A program made the translations under genes and the position numbers. The notes under the pieces are model-generated. The model was not told the origin of the DNA, did no database searches, and was given only the letters and a program-made list of their open reading frames with translations. From Symsagittifera roscoffensis (Eukaryota > Xenacoelomorpha > Acoela > Convolutidae), in contig NC_087067.1 of the NCBI RefSeq assembly GCF_963678635.1, positions 17,683,018-17,747,017 of the forward strand: DNA of 64,000 nucleotides, read 5' to 3'. Every line of letters begins with the position of its first letter. Within the stretch, counting starts at the first letter, position 1. Shown piece after piece: positions 22,812-34,150 of this stretch.

Positions 22812-23009
22812 TTCTTTTTTTCCTTTCCCTCCACCTCACATGAGCACCAATTTTATGGTGTAACTAGGGGTTTTTAAAGGTCAAATATGAAATAAAATAT
22901 TTTTATCAGGGCCATATTAGTCTGCCTGCGAATTTTCATAACAATCAGACAATGTGCACAGAAACTTTACATCTAAAAATTAGCATGTGGGCGAAAACGA
23001 AAAAGAGCC
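22812..23009 (-). mobile_element. MITE family B, copy 7 (inverted)
   Basis: The central 'gagcaccaattttatggtg' and 'tctgcctgcgaattttcata' blocks are the reverse complement of the family consensus. The right end is complementary to GGCTCTTTTTCGTTTTCGCC; the left GGCTC is degraded where it meets copy 6. Confidence 0.7.
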
Positions 23010-23217
23010 AAAAAATGTTTTAAATTTTCTGAGAAAAAATATCGGCTGCTCTGCTTTTTTTTAAATGGTTTTCTCTCAGACTTATTCTTATACCACGGTG
23101 AAGATATCAACTTTTTGCGCCAAGAGATATTTTTTCTTTAAATCAGATTTATTGCGTTTTTGGGATTCAAAACTGCCGCGACTTGGCCAAGTCAAGTGCA
23201 TTTGAAGATTTTGTGGC

Positions 23218-23413
23218 TGTTCACCCACCTCACACGAGCATCAATTTTATGGTCTAACAAGCGGTTTTACGAGGTTGATTATCAAGAACAAATATGTTTG
23301 TCATTGCCTGATTTATCTGCATGTCAGTTTTCATGACATTCGAGCAATGTGAACAGTAAATTAAATTATGAACATTTGCAGGTGTGTGGGAGGGGGGAGA
23401 GGAGGAAGAAAAA
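23218..23413 (-). mobile_element. MITE family B, copy 8 (inverted)
   Basis: Shows 'cacctcacacgagcatcaat' and 'atgaacatttgcaggtgtgt' in the same orientation as copy 7. The outer termini are eroded (left ...GCTGTTCACCC). Confidence 0.6.
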
Positions 23414-23504
23414 TTTTATTTATGATGCTAAAGCGAAATATTTAGGTCTAGCGTATTATCAAGCACTGAAAATTGTTCCAAATCGAAATGAGGCAAGGTA
23501 CTTG

Positions 23505-23760
23505 GGCTCTTTTCCAGTCCCCTTGTGATTTTTTTTCGAAAAGACACTTTAAAAACTTCTATTTGAAACACCGCCAATTGGAATCAATTCTATTACCTCC
23601 CATATTTGATTCCGAGGCTCTTTCACCCAAACATTTTCTTTTTTTTTCAGTTGTTTTAGGTGTGATAATGGCTGAATGCGTAATGTTACAATGTAAGGTT
23701 TCAAAAACAAAAGTTTTCACATTAGGTAGATTGTGCACCATGCAAAGATTCATAACATTA
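23505..23760. mobile_element. MITE family A-related mosaic
   Basis: Starts with an exact GGCTCTTTTCCAGTCCCC, contains a second GGCTCTTTCACCC near 23615, and then the reverse complement of the family's 'gtaacattacgcattcagcc' block near 23665-23700. It appears to be two degraded copies in opposite orientation. Confidence 0.5.
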
Positions 23761-24568
23761 TGAAAGTAAAACTAATCGTAAAGTTATATCTTAAGTCAAA
23801 GCTGAAATTCAAATAAAGGGGAGTGGAGCAAATTGGAGTATGAACTTCTATTTAAGTGTTGTCACACTGTATTGAAACTAAGCAAGAAAAGTGAATTGTT
23901 TTTTTTTTAAATTTATTTGCTTCTCATACCTTGGAACGCAAAATATCAAAAATCACAGAAAATCAAGAAAAAATGGAACTACTTGCATGAGAGCAAATCC
24001 TTGATAATTGCGACTGCCTTTTAATATCCAAAAATTAAGTAATTTTCAATGAAAATTGAAATTGATTAAAACTCAAAAGGAAGTGAAAAGTAGTAGTAAC
24101 AATTCCAATTAACTTGCCTCTAATCAAATAAGACGACTTCCGTTTTTTTTCAGAAAAAAAACGCATTAATTGACACAAGTTAATCAAATTTAGAAAATTT
24201 AAACAGCAATATTTTTACAAAAAAATGATCGCAGAGGAAAAGATTTTCAAATTAGAGCTCGATGCGTCAAAAGTTCTTATAATATAAAGTTTTTGAAAAA
24301 CAAATCACAGCAAGCACAGTTATTTCATTTTTTAATCGAAAATTGAATAATAAAAACAAAAACCTATAGGCGTGGGAAACTTAAAAAAAAGCTCATTGGT
24401 CTTATCATTGCCCAATACGATTCAATTTTCAAAATTTAATTTTTGATGTTGATTAAAAATAATGTTGAAAATATTGTTCTACTAACATTTATTGAAAACC
24501 AGTTAAAAGACCGTCAGAGCCTTCACCCCGATTTTTTGGTTGTTCAAATGGCTAGCCATGAATTTTAG
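23761..24568. other. Non-genic stretch
   Basis: AT-rich. A short match to the unnamed dispersed repeat lies at 24225-24260. No exon seen. Confidence 0.3.
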
Positions 24569-24947
24569 CAGGGACAGATCTAGGATTTTCTTGAGGGGGG
24601 CGGATTTTCAAAAAAATTTCGAAAACTTTGACGACCCTTTTTTTTAGGTCGACCAAATTGATTTTTCGAGCTCTCCCAAAGCACGGTTTTGTCCCTATTT
24701 TGGCCAAATGTTTAGCGCCGCAGGCAAAATTTTGAAAATACAGGTCAAAAAAGGCGTTTTTAGGCGCGCGCTCCCCCCTCAAAATTAGTATATATTGGCG
24801 CCCAAGGCGCCTTTAGAAAATTTTTAGGGTCGATCGGCCAAAAATGGATTTCTTAAAAAGTATCAAAGGGGGGACCCCTTTGGGCCGGCAGTGGGTCGAA
24901 TCTCTGAGGGGGGGGGGGGGCGTCCGCCCCCCCTAAATCCGCCCCTG
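24569..24947 (+). mobile_element. MITE family C (CAGGGGCGGATTTAGG termini)
   Basis: A 379-bp GC-richer element with termini CAGGGACAGATCTAGG and, at the right, the complement of CAGGGGCGGATTTAGG. The flanking octamers aattttag and aattcttg agree at 6 of 8 positions, again hAT-like. It contains long G runs near each end and an internal GGCGCGCGCTCCCC motif that recurs at 30046-30059. Elements with this terminus are widespread in invertebrate genomes. Confidence 0.8.
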
Positions 24948-25173
24948 AATTCTTGGCATTTTTGGCTGAGTCAACAATTTTACATGCTCATTTACGAAAA
25001 AAAAAATCGTTTCCAAGCAGCCAAATGTCTTTACAATCGAACAATTACACATGAAGTACTTTTTTTAAAAACACAATGGTGAAGGGAACGAGTACAGGAA
25101 TTGTTTCAACTAATTTTTGTTTTGCTTAACAATGTGGGCTGTTTTGCTAGTTATGCCAGTGCCAATGATAAGT

Positions 25174-25680
25174 ACGTGTTGTGCAATATCCATGTATCTT
25201 ACAAGCTGAAAAATTTCAACCAGAAACGTTAAAAATGAGCTTCGAAAGCTGGAATATTTGAACTTAGAGTTTTGGTACAGCTTGATAATTCTTTTACCAT
25301 TTTCTGTTATTGGTTAAAATATAAAGATAAAAAATAAAGATAAAAGATAAAGATAACCTTTGGTTTTCACTAATAAAATTTATTGTACATTTTTAACAAA
25401 AATTTTATTAGTGAAAATCGCAGGTTATCTTGAAAACAAATAACAAAAAAACGGTAAAAAGAATTATCAAGCTGTACCAAAACTCTAAGTTCAAATATTC
25501 CAGCTTTAGAAGCTCATTCTTAACGTTTCTGGTTGGAATTTTTAAGCTTTTAAGATACATGGATTTTGCACAACCACAGGTTATCTTTATCTTTTATCTT
25601 TGTTTTTTATTTTTATATTTTAGCCAATAACAGAAAATGGTAAAAGAATTATCAAGCTCTACCAAAACCCTAAGTTGTCC
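25174..25680. repeat. Long inverted repeat with a third partial arm
   Basis: Arm 1 (about 25174-25385) is the reverse complement of arm 2 (about 25402-25572). Both hold the 'ccagaaacgttaa', 'gctggaatatttgaactta' and 'ttggtacagcttgataatt' blocks. 25580-25680 repeats the outer part of arm 2 inverted. A shorter palindrome (ttttcactaataaaattt and its complement) sits at the centre. No coding sequence. A foldback transposon is possible. Confidence 0.7.
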
Positions 25681-27880
25681 ATTTTTTGAACAAAATCTCC
25701 ACGAATAAATTTTTTATGGGCAAGCTTTTTTCTTCGGATAAAATTTGTGCAATTCCACATAGTTTCATGTATAAAGAAGACTATTTTTGTTGCCATGTCA
25801 AAATTGCTTTACTTCAAACTTTTTATGCATGGATTTTTTATGATATTTTACAGCTTTTTTTCACAAGACCCCCGTATGAAGTCCTATGTTTTAGCGTTTT
25901 TCTCATATAGTATTAACATGGGTACCTAATTTCGACATAAATGAGACCTTTTGACTGCTTAAGCTATGCGGTAAATGCTACTCCAAATGAATCCGCTAGT
26001 CAATCGTATCTCTTGTCTTGGCGGTTTTTTACGCGATATAAATTGCCGCTAGAAAACATCGATGTAAAGTTTTTAGAGAGTCAAAATTGAGATCACAAAA
26101 CGGGCACAGAAAACCGACTCAAGCTCAAAAAAAATCACTGATTTCGTAACAATAAATAAAATAAAATATAAAATCAAAAAAATATTACCAGTTTTTATTG
26201 AAACTAGGTGAGGTGAAATCATGCTTTTGGAAATTAGATCCTAGTTTTTTTTTAAGAATTTGCTTTTTTAAATACAAAATTTTCAGTCAGTATTTGAAGA
26301 TTTGGTGCTGACCAACAAAATACCATTTTGTCATGAATTTTTTTTTTAAACGGAAAACTCCTACACTGAAAATGTTCGTAAGCGACCGATTTATTTCATT
26401 TACTTCACTTTTAGTTTTTTTCTTGCTAAAAATTTTTGCAAAATGAGGTTATGACAAACAAGTTGATGAAGAATTGTTTTACTTGAATTTAATAATTTAA
26501 GAGTTTTGGAGTTTTTTATTATAATATCATCTTTCAAATTTTGCGATAAGAAAGATTGCAGGGCTTGTAGAACATCATTTCACTTACTAAAAGGTGTTTT
26601 GTCGCATCATAGATATTTTGGCCTCATCATAAAAAACAAAGCATAGCTAGAATTCATTTGCTTTCATTTCGATCGCTTTCTCAAATCTCAGATTCAAAAA
26701 AAAATTCACAGTTCCAAAAAATTCAGTTCAAAAAGACTATTTAATTTCTATTGTGTTGAAAATCATTATCTTTTGATCCTTAAAGTCACCTTAAGGCTAA
26801 AATAGTGAACGGGAAACCCAGAATGGATAACAGCTACCCCAAAAAGAGCAGTCATGATAATGTTAGTGATTCGGAAACATTGCAAGAAAGGAAAAATTTG
26901 GTAAATGTCAAAAATGTCGATTTTTTGGAAGAACATGTTCATTAGCAAAATAAGGCTATTTATTATTGATATGCCCCACAAAATCACTCACTTAAAGACC
27001 AGGATTCTAACACAAGAGCTGTATTCAAATAAAGATTGCTTGATTTTTAACATAAATTACAAAATGAATAAATTATTGCTCGTCCATGAGGTTTGCAAAC
27101 TAACTTATGATTATTTTATTCATATTATATCTTCATCTGCAATCAAGGCATGCCATCCTCTCGCTGGAAAATCAAGGAACATCGTTTCATCTTTTTAAAT
27201 TAAATTGTCTATTTTGCAGACAAGAATAAATTTTATGGACGGCAAAAAATGTAGACAGGATGCATTATTTATACGAATAGCCGAAATCTTTTCTAAATTG
27301 AAAGACTTCCCAAGAATGGTTTAGAAATTTTAAAAAAACTGGCAATTATTTGGGATTGGTTGCAACTACGCAAAAGTGTAATGTCACAAATTTATTCCTT
27401 ATGCTAAAAAAACGGCTATTTTGCATACGAATAAATTGGTTAAAGATTTGTTGCATAAATCAGCAAAAAAGTGGGAGGTAAACATTTAGTTGGTGATATC
27501 AAAAACCGGCATCAGAATATTTAAGATGATAAAATGCTAAAAGTACTCAAAAAAGATAATTCAAAAAAGACTGCAGAGAAAAGGGGTCAACAAGATACAC
27601 CAACAGAAGATAATGAACCGGAAAAATTTAAGGGAACTCAAAGAGCAAAACAGTGTGTAATTTCTAATTTTCTTGGGAACGAGATTGGGGAAATAGAAAA
27701 ATATTGCGAGAACTATTTTAGTCATACTGATTTTTTGTTTAAAAATTGTTGATTTAAGCTGAATGCATGTACACGATATTAAAGGGGGGAGAAAGTGGGA
27801 TTTCTTAAAAACAGCTCAATTGCTTTGTTGATTACTAGGTCGCTATGATGCCATCATAACCAGCTACAGTGGTTCTCTGA
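25681..27880. other. Non-genic AT-rich stretch
   Basis: Open frames of 60-97 codons occur at random. One at 26766-26987 (minus) contains a hydrophobic run (I-I-M-T-A-L-F-G-V-A-V-I) but has no splice acceptor or start support. Nothing called. Confidence 0.3.
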
Positions 27881-29721
27881 TTATTTTCTCAATCAACCTA
27901 TAATCATGGCACTTCTAGAAAAAGGCTCTCAGATAATGATCGATTTGGTTACTACAAGATATCTGGATATCATCAAGTTGTAACTAATTGCCGAAAAGTG
28001 AAAAAAGATGGTAGTTGCGCTTTTTCAATAGGAAATAAATTAATTCCATAAACGGTTCAAACCTTGATCTTTTTATAGTCTTAGTTTTGTAAAAACCTCA
28101 TGATGTGTAAAAAAACGGTTTTTTTGAAGTCTTTGGAATGTTTTTTTTTTGAAATTTTAGCAAAGAAAATAAGCAAAAAAGTTTTTAACTGCAGACATGA
28201 GGATCAACATTCTGATATTACTTCCATTTCTAGGGAACATTGAAAACTACTTAAACGTTTTGGATTTAATATACACTCCAATCCAACTAGAAGCACTCCC
28301 ACTTCAAACAAAAATTTTTATTGACCATTGCGTTTCTTATAAAATTTTGAACATTTATACGATTGAAACTAACATCAGTGATCCTTATCTTTTGCTAATT
28401 AAATTAAAGAAAATCATAGCATCAAAAAAGTGAATCTAAACCAAATTTTCAACAATTTGAAAAGTTTGTAGAAACCATAACATTTTTGAATACCTCTTTG
28501 CGCGGTGTTTTTTTTTGCAAAATATTAAATTTTGTTTGACGATTGACAGTAGATTGTTTTCATCGCCAAATAACTAATTCATTAGATATTTTGGTCCCTT
28601 TGCTGAAAAAAATTGAAAAAACGAAACACACAAATCGACACAAAAGATGAAAGAATGACACAAAAAATGAAAGAATGACACATAAAATGACACAACTAGT
28701 TGAAAAAAAAGTTGTTCAACAGATATATCCAAAACCTATCAAGTTTGAGGGAGCAACAGTAAAAAAATTGAAAGAAACAAAGCCACTAAAGATCTAAGAA
28801 ATGTGAAAATACATTTCTACGATCAGTCTGCAGAGTCAAGTTTAAATTCAAAGAAGTTTTTCAAAATCTTTAAGCATTTGCTTAAGACCAATGACAAAGG
28901 TGATTTTACTTTAAACTTGAATGAAATAAAAAATTACTAAGCAAAAATTGGGTAAAACAAAGCTGAAATAAATTTTTCAACTCACTTTAATTTCACGTAT
29001 CCTAGAATTGCAGATACGATTTTTTTCTCTGATCTGTGATTGATTTAGGCGATGTCGGTAAAGAAATTAAAAAGGCAAGCAATAGTGATGCGGTTGGTCA
29101 TGATTTTAAAAGCAATAAGTCTGTACAAGTTTCTTTGTCTGTTATAAAAGAGCCGTTAGCGAGTTTGGAAACTGAAATCTTTGAGAAGATTTCTTTACCC
29201 TCAAAACTGAAAAAGCTCGAGTAATTCTACTGCAGAAAGGTGTAGACACCGATAATTTTGAAAACCATCGTCCGATTAGTTTACTTACCGCTATTGGCAA
29301 ACTTTCTGAACGCGTTGTTTTTGTATAAAGTTCAAATTTATTTAAAAAAATTGTATAATTTGCCCCGAGCAGTTAAAATTTCAGTCAAAAAATCCTGCTC
29401 TCATGCAGTTTGGCTGGTCGAGCGTGTTCTATCGATTTAAAAAAGAATTTGAACATTACATCATAGTATTCTTTTGGCTAAATTAGAAAGAAATTGCTCT
29501 CGCGGTAAGTTCTTTGATTTAATAAAGTCTGACCAATTATTGGCTGTTAAGATTCGTTGATTGCAACAATCGATTCTAGTGTGCCGCAAAGATCAGTATT
29601 TGGGCCTATATTTTTTCTTTTTTATCTGAACGATTTTCCAAAAGCACTTGAAGATTGCTAAAAAACAATTTCGGAAGCCTTTTGGCGAGGTCTAAGAAAC
29701 GATGATTACGGTTTAACAACA
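27881..29721 (+). pseudogene. Old APE-type LINE, 5' part (endonuclease and RT fingers/palm)
   Basis: Heavily decayed, many stops. 27900-28400 shows the endonuclease signature in shifting frames: S-N-P-T-R-x-T-P-T-S near 28275, then I-D-H and a T-N-I-S-D-P block up to 28385, as in apurinic-type endonucleases of Jockey/CR1-like LINEs. 29040-29330 matches the start of the reverse transcriptase: a G-H-D block, L-P-S-K-L-K, and R-P-I-S-L-L-x-A-I-G-K-L in two frames. 29580-29645 carries V-P-Q-R-S-V-F-G-P-I-F-F-L-F-Y-L-N-D, the conserved RT block 4. The reading is cut at 29721 by a second LINE and resumes at 33618. Confidence 0.7.
28636..28696 (+). repeat. Short tandem repeat inside the old LINE
   Basis: Three imperfect copies of an 18-bp unit based on 'gaaagaatgacacaaaa'. 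Confidence 0.5.
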
Positions 29722-29800
29722 ACCATCTAACAGTTTACTTAACGCGCGAATATTGCACGTGTCTTGTTAAGCAAGAAAAAAAACACAACCACTGCAACAT

Positions 29801-29902
29801 CGACAACTATTGCAACTATTGGAACTATTGCAACTATTGCAACTATTGCAACTATTGCAACTATTGCAACTATTGCAACTTGTGCAACTAATGCAACTAT
29901 TG
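29801..29902. repeat. 9-bp minisatellite (caactattg)
   Basis: About eleven tandem copies of a 9-bp unit, a few with substitutions. The unit is a multiple of three, so all frames without stops read as repeats. It lies in the 5' non-coding part of the nested LINE. Confidence 0.9.
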
Positions 29903-30177
29903 TTCTGTTGTATAATTGTTCTGTTGTTCTGATATAAGGACTCTTTTTTGTCACAATTTTTTTTTTGCGCCGCAGACAAACTTCCCAAAAAAGCTGGTTC
30001 AAAATAACGTTTTGAACACTTAAAAAAGTAGACCAAAAGTTTTTCGGCGCGCGCTCCCCTTGAACTAATTACATTGGCGCAATTAAATTGTTCTGTTGTG
30101 AATATTGCACTTGTCTTGTTAAGAAAAAAAAACAACAACCACTGCAACATCGATAACTGAGCGGACATTTTATCTCA

Positions 30178-30430
30178 AGCAGTGCTCGTATTTGGATCAG
30201 AGCTCGTGTTTGGAGCTGAACTCGTGAGTTTGCAGCAGAGCACGTGTTGGGAGTACAGCTTTTTTTGTGGATTGGTGCTCGTTTTGGATGCAGAGCCGGT
30301 GCTTGGAGCTCGTGTGTGTTTGGTACAGAGCCGGTGCTTGGAATTCGTGTTTGGAGAGAAGCTCGTTTCTGGAGCAGAGTGGCCCGTGCTCGGGAAGAGT
30401 TCGAGTTTGGTTCAAAGACCGCTCGTGATA
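30178..30430. repeat. 21-bp degenerate tandem repeat (gctcgtgtttggagcagag)
   Basis: About a dozen diverged copies of a roughly 21-bp unit. In one forward frame it encodes a repeated L-V-F-G-A-E-L heptad. It ends just before the LINE ORF. The period and open frames suggest a variable 5' leader region rather than protein-coding sequence. Confidence 0.65.
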
Positions 30431-30432
30431 TC

Positions 30433-33362
30433 ATGAGGCGGACTCAGAGAATTATCAAATCGCCTAGTTATCTGGGGTATAATTCTGATTCGCAGCTCAG
30501 TGTTTCCAATACCAGCGGGTTTGAAGTGGAGGACTTGTTAAAATCACAAGATAACAATGACCGCGTTAATGTTACACCGACAAGCAATGACCGCACAGGA
30601 TTAATTCAAGCCATGCAAGACCTGCAAATAGAAGATGTGCTACCAGAAACTGATCCGAATCTTGATTGCCATGACGAAGACATAATGATGGAAGCATTCG
30701 GTGCGTCACTTGACAAATCAACTTGTCTTGATCATTCGTTTTGGACTGAAAGATGGGTGAAAAGTGTACGGTTGCCAAAAAGACCATATACTTTGCCCAA
30801 TGGTAACATTGGTAGGAAGTACGTGGACCTCCTGACACATGAACCGAAGCTTGTTTCTACCACTGCTGATTCCACTTCAGAAAGAGTTCTGGTGATGAGT
30901 CGTGTTTTGTTACAAAGAAATCCAATGATCAAAGCATCAAAAGACATTCAAAGACTTATTGGACGGCGCATTGAAGACTGGAAAGAAAACAAATTCGACA
31001 AGTTGTTGGCGGAAGCAGTGAGATGTGTCAAAAAGAAACAAAAAAATCATGATAATTTGGACGACAAACATGTCTCGAAAGTGTTTGCTTCATTAATGAT
31101 GAAAGGCAAAGTGAGAAGCGCTATTCGGTGGCTCTCGGAGAATGCAAGCGGGGGTGTGCTTGATCCTATGCAAGATGTGAAGAAAGATGTGACCGTTTTA
31201 AAGACTTTGAAGTCAAAACATCCAGGGCCACACAAGTCACATCTCTCTTCGCGATTTCAAGTGCCAGTTTTATCCGACTTTGAAGACGTTATAATCAGTT
31301 CTACTTCCATTGAAAAGACAACACGTTCTTTGCAGGGCAGTTCAGGAGCGTCGGGAACCGATTCTGAGCATTGGCAGACGGTTTTATTACGTCATGGGGC
31401 TCAGAGTTCTTACTTGAGAGACGAAGTTGCAACTCTCGCCACAAAAATGTGCAATCAAATCTCACCATGGTCGAAAGTCTGAGCACTGGTTTCTGGAAGA
31501 TTGATTGCGCTTGATAAATGTCCTGGCGTGCGACCTGTTGGCATAGGTGAGTGTCTACGGAGAATAATTTGCAAAAGTGTGGCAGAGTTCACAAAAATTG
31601 ACCTTGAAGAAACATGTTCGACTGATCAATTAACTTGTGGGCTGAAAGCTGGCGTTGAAGGTGCAATTCATGCGCTCTCTGATGTTTTTGATGACAACAA
31701 GAAAGATGGCTGTGGCATGCTGTTGATGGATGCATCAAATGCTTTCAACTCGCTCAATCATGAAACACCGTTGTGGAATGCTCGAATATTGTGACCTAGA
31801 TGTTCTAGATTTCTCTTCAATACTTACAGAGGCTTCGCGTCGCTTTTCGTTGCTGGCGCCGAGGAAGTGATATACAGTAGGGAAGGAACAACACAGGGAG
31901 ACCCACTGGCAATGTTCTTTTAAGGTGTTTCACTTCTTCTCCTGATTCGGAAGTTAAAGGATCCGAACAATTGGTTACAAAGTTGGTATGCTGATGATTC
32001 TGCGGCCATAGCAAAACTCAAGAAATTGTAGATATGGCTCAAAACTTGATTGAGGAAGGTCCCGCCTTCGGTTACTTTCCAGAGCCTTCCAAAAGGTTTC
32101 TGATTGTCGATAAACAATATGCTGAACAAGCGCATCACATATTTGGCAAGTACTCGATTACTATAATGGAAGGAAAGAGGTTTTTGGGTGGTTTTATTGG
32201 AGACGGAAATAAAAAGGACATCTACCTGGAAAATAAAGAACTTGAATAGGAAGACAAAATTGAGAAACTTTCTTTTGTAGCAAAAACAGAACCACAATGT
32301 GCTTTATCAGGACTGACTAAGTCCCTACAATCGGAATGGAATTTTTACCATCGTGTTTTGGGTGGTTCTTGTCAGCTTTTTCAACCGCTAGAGAACCTAA
32401 TGATGGAGAAATTCTTATCTGCGATACTTGGAAGTTCGTCGCTTTCATCAATGGAGAGACGTCTCTTTTGTTTGCCAGCAAGAAAGGGTGGTCTTGGAGT
32501 GTCTAACCCAACCAGTTTCGCTGATGAGTCATACAACACGTCAGGTGAAGCAATTACGGTTCTTTATGATGCTATTATTGATTAGCACGGTTTTTCCCAT
32601 GAAGACCACAGAAAGCAAATGTCTCGATCGCGGAACAAACATCATCGAATAATAGAAGAAAAACATGAAGAGTTGTTGGGGGAGTTATTGAATGAGCTAC
32701 CAGCAGACCAAGTTCGCGCAGTAAAAACAATCAATGAAGGAAGCTTGTCTGCCTGGCTGACAGCGGTATCGATTGCTGCAGAAAACTTTGATCTTCCAGA
32801 ATTGGAGTTTCGGGATGCATTGAGTGTCCGGTATAACAAAAACTTGAATGCTTCACCAACTTTTTGTGATGGTTGCCAGTCATCATTCACCCTACGGCAT
32901 GCGTTAGCGTGCAAAAAAGGCGGTCTATTAACTTTACGGCACAATGAGATTATGGATGCTGTAGGCAAATTAGCTTCTTTAGTGTGGAAGGATGTACACA
33001 GAGAGCCTGTTATTAGAGAATACAACCCGCAAGATGAGACACCAGCATTAATTGCAGATTTTTTTTGTCGTGGAGTTTATATTAAACAGGGAGGAGCGTC
33101 TTCTGATATTCGTGTCTCTGACACTGACGCCATCTCCTATCAGAACAGAAGCCCCATGCGTGTTTTGCACTCAGCAGAGGTTGAGAAAAAGACAAAATAT
33201 TCAGACGCGTGTCAGGAAAGATTTATGTCTTTCATTCCTCTTGTTGTGTCTGTTGATGGGATGCTCGCTCCAGAATTTGCAAATTTCCTTCGGAGAAGAG
33301 GAGAAGCATTATCTACCAAGTGGGAGAAACCCTATAGTAAAATAATGAGCTGGGTGAAGTGA
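30433..33362 (+). pseudogene. Reverse transcriptase of the nested LINE with C-terminal Cys-His and endonuclease-like region
   Basis: One long frame is recoverable. From ATG 30433 an N-terminal region of about 350 residues leads to the RT palm: M-D-A-S-N-A-F-N-S-L-N-H near 31730, [10 protein letters not shown] near 31890, and the catalytic Y-A-D-D near 31990. After it come G-P-A-F-G-Y-F-P and a thumb region, then a C-x2-C-x7-H-x3-C cluster near 32862-32911, L-R-H-N-E-I, and a C-terminal stretch with D and K residues spaced like a PD-(D/E)xK (restriction-like) endonuclease. Six in-frame stops (31480, 31792, 31921, 32029, 32247, 32583) and one frameshift (near 32030) break it. The absence of an APE endonuclease and the C-terminal arrangement suggest an R2-like organisation; the clade is inferred. 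Confidence 0.75.
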
Positions 33363-33617
33363 CGGCTGTCTTTTGCAGTGCTCTGTGCTTCCAGTGTGTG
33401 CTTCCGAGGCACATGGACCAAGTGGAGGAGTCTTGGCTCAGACCATGATTTCTTACCCTAGAGAAATATTTATGGGTGTTCTACAATGAAGAGAAATTGG
33501 CTAGCTATGTGTTAACTCTGCTAGTAATGTAAAACGTGGACCTAAACGAAACAAAAATGTTGAAAAAATGAACTAAATAGATAATTGACTGATTTCAAAG
33601 AAAAAAAACCATCTAAC

Positions 33618-34150
33618 CATTAAAACAGATGAATTTTGTTGGTTAATGTTTTGCCGCAAATAAAAAATTAGTGAATTTTTGATAGAAAAACCGGTAGCTC
33701 AACTACTCAAACGAAAAGCTCTTGCAAATATTTTGGTGTTATTATTGATAAGAAACTGAGTTTTAGAGAACATATAGATCAGCTTAATAAAAATTCCAGT
33801 AGATTTTTAGGTCAAAACTTCTTCCGTAAAAAGCAATTAGTTCAGTTTAGTAACGCATATGGAAAATCAGTTACCGAACTTGGAGTTTTACCGCATGGAA
33901 ACGCATCAAAAATAGAATTGAAAAAGATATGCAAGTTACAAAAACGAGTTGTTAATCTCCTTTCTTTCAAAAAAATTACGCGTCTACTCGACAACTTATG
34001 ATTATTTCCTCTGTTTACGAAACTTTCATTAATAATCATTTTATATTAAATTTTGATGATTGAGGATAAACTGCGTCTACATCAACTCGTGAAACCGCAA
34101 GAAATGTTATCCCTTCAGTTTTTTTCACGTAGTGAAATTAGAGCTCAGGC
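33618..34150 (+). pseudogene. Old LINE, 3' part (RT thumb)
   Basis: Continuation of the element cut at 29721. The first codons complete the N-x-L-T-x-N-x-x-K/E-type block. Near 33730-33780 it shows Y-F-G-V-I-I-D-K-K-L-S-F, the typical thumb motif of Jockey/CR1-like reverse transcriptases, followed by a decayed region ending L-Q-K-R-V-V-N-L-L near 33960. The 3' end is not defined. Confidence 0.65.

Larger units (their letters stand above)
29722..33617 (+). mobile_element. Younger LINE nested in the old LINE
   Basis: The insertion is bounded by a 10-bp direct repeat ACCATCTAAC (29722-29731 and 33608-33617). Immediately before the right copy is an A-run (33599-33608), as left by target-primed reverse transcription. 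The old LINE frame resumes across the junction. The inserted body (29732-33607) holds minisatellites at its 5' end and a decayed reverse transcriptase ORF. Confidence 0.85.

Noticed and set aside
26766-26987. Membrane-protein exon on the minus strand
   Set aside because: Hydrophobic run only; no AG acceptor, donor or start context.
29739-30168. Cys/Asn- or Ile-Val-Ala-repeat protein on the minus strand
   Set aside because: The open frames come from the 9-bp minisatellite, which has no stops in several frames.
30197-30434. Small proteins over the 21-bp repeat
   Set aside because: Open on both strands because of the repeat; no start, splice or family support.
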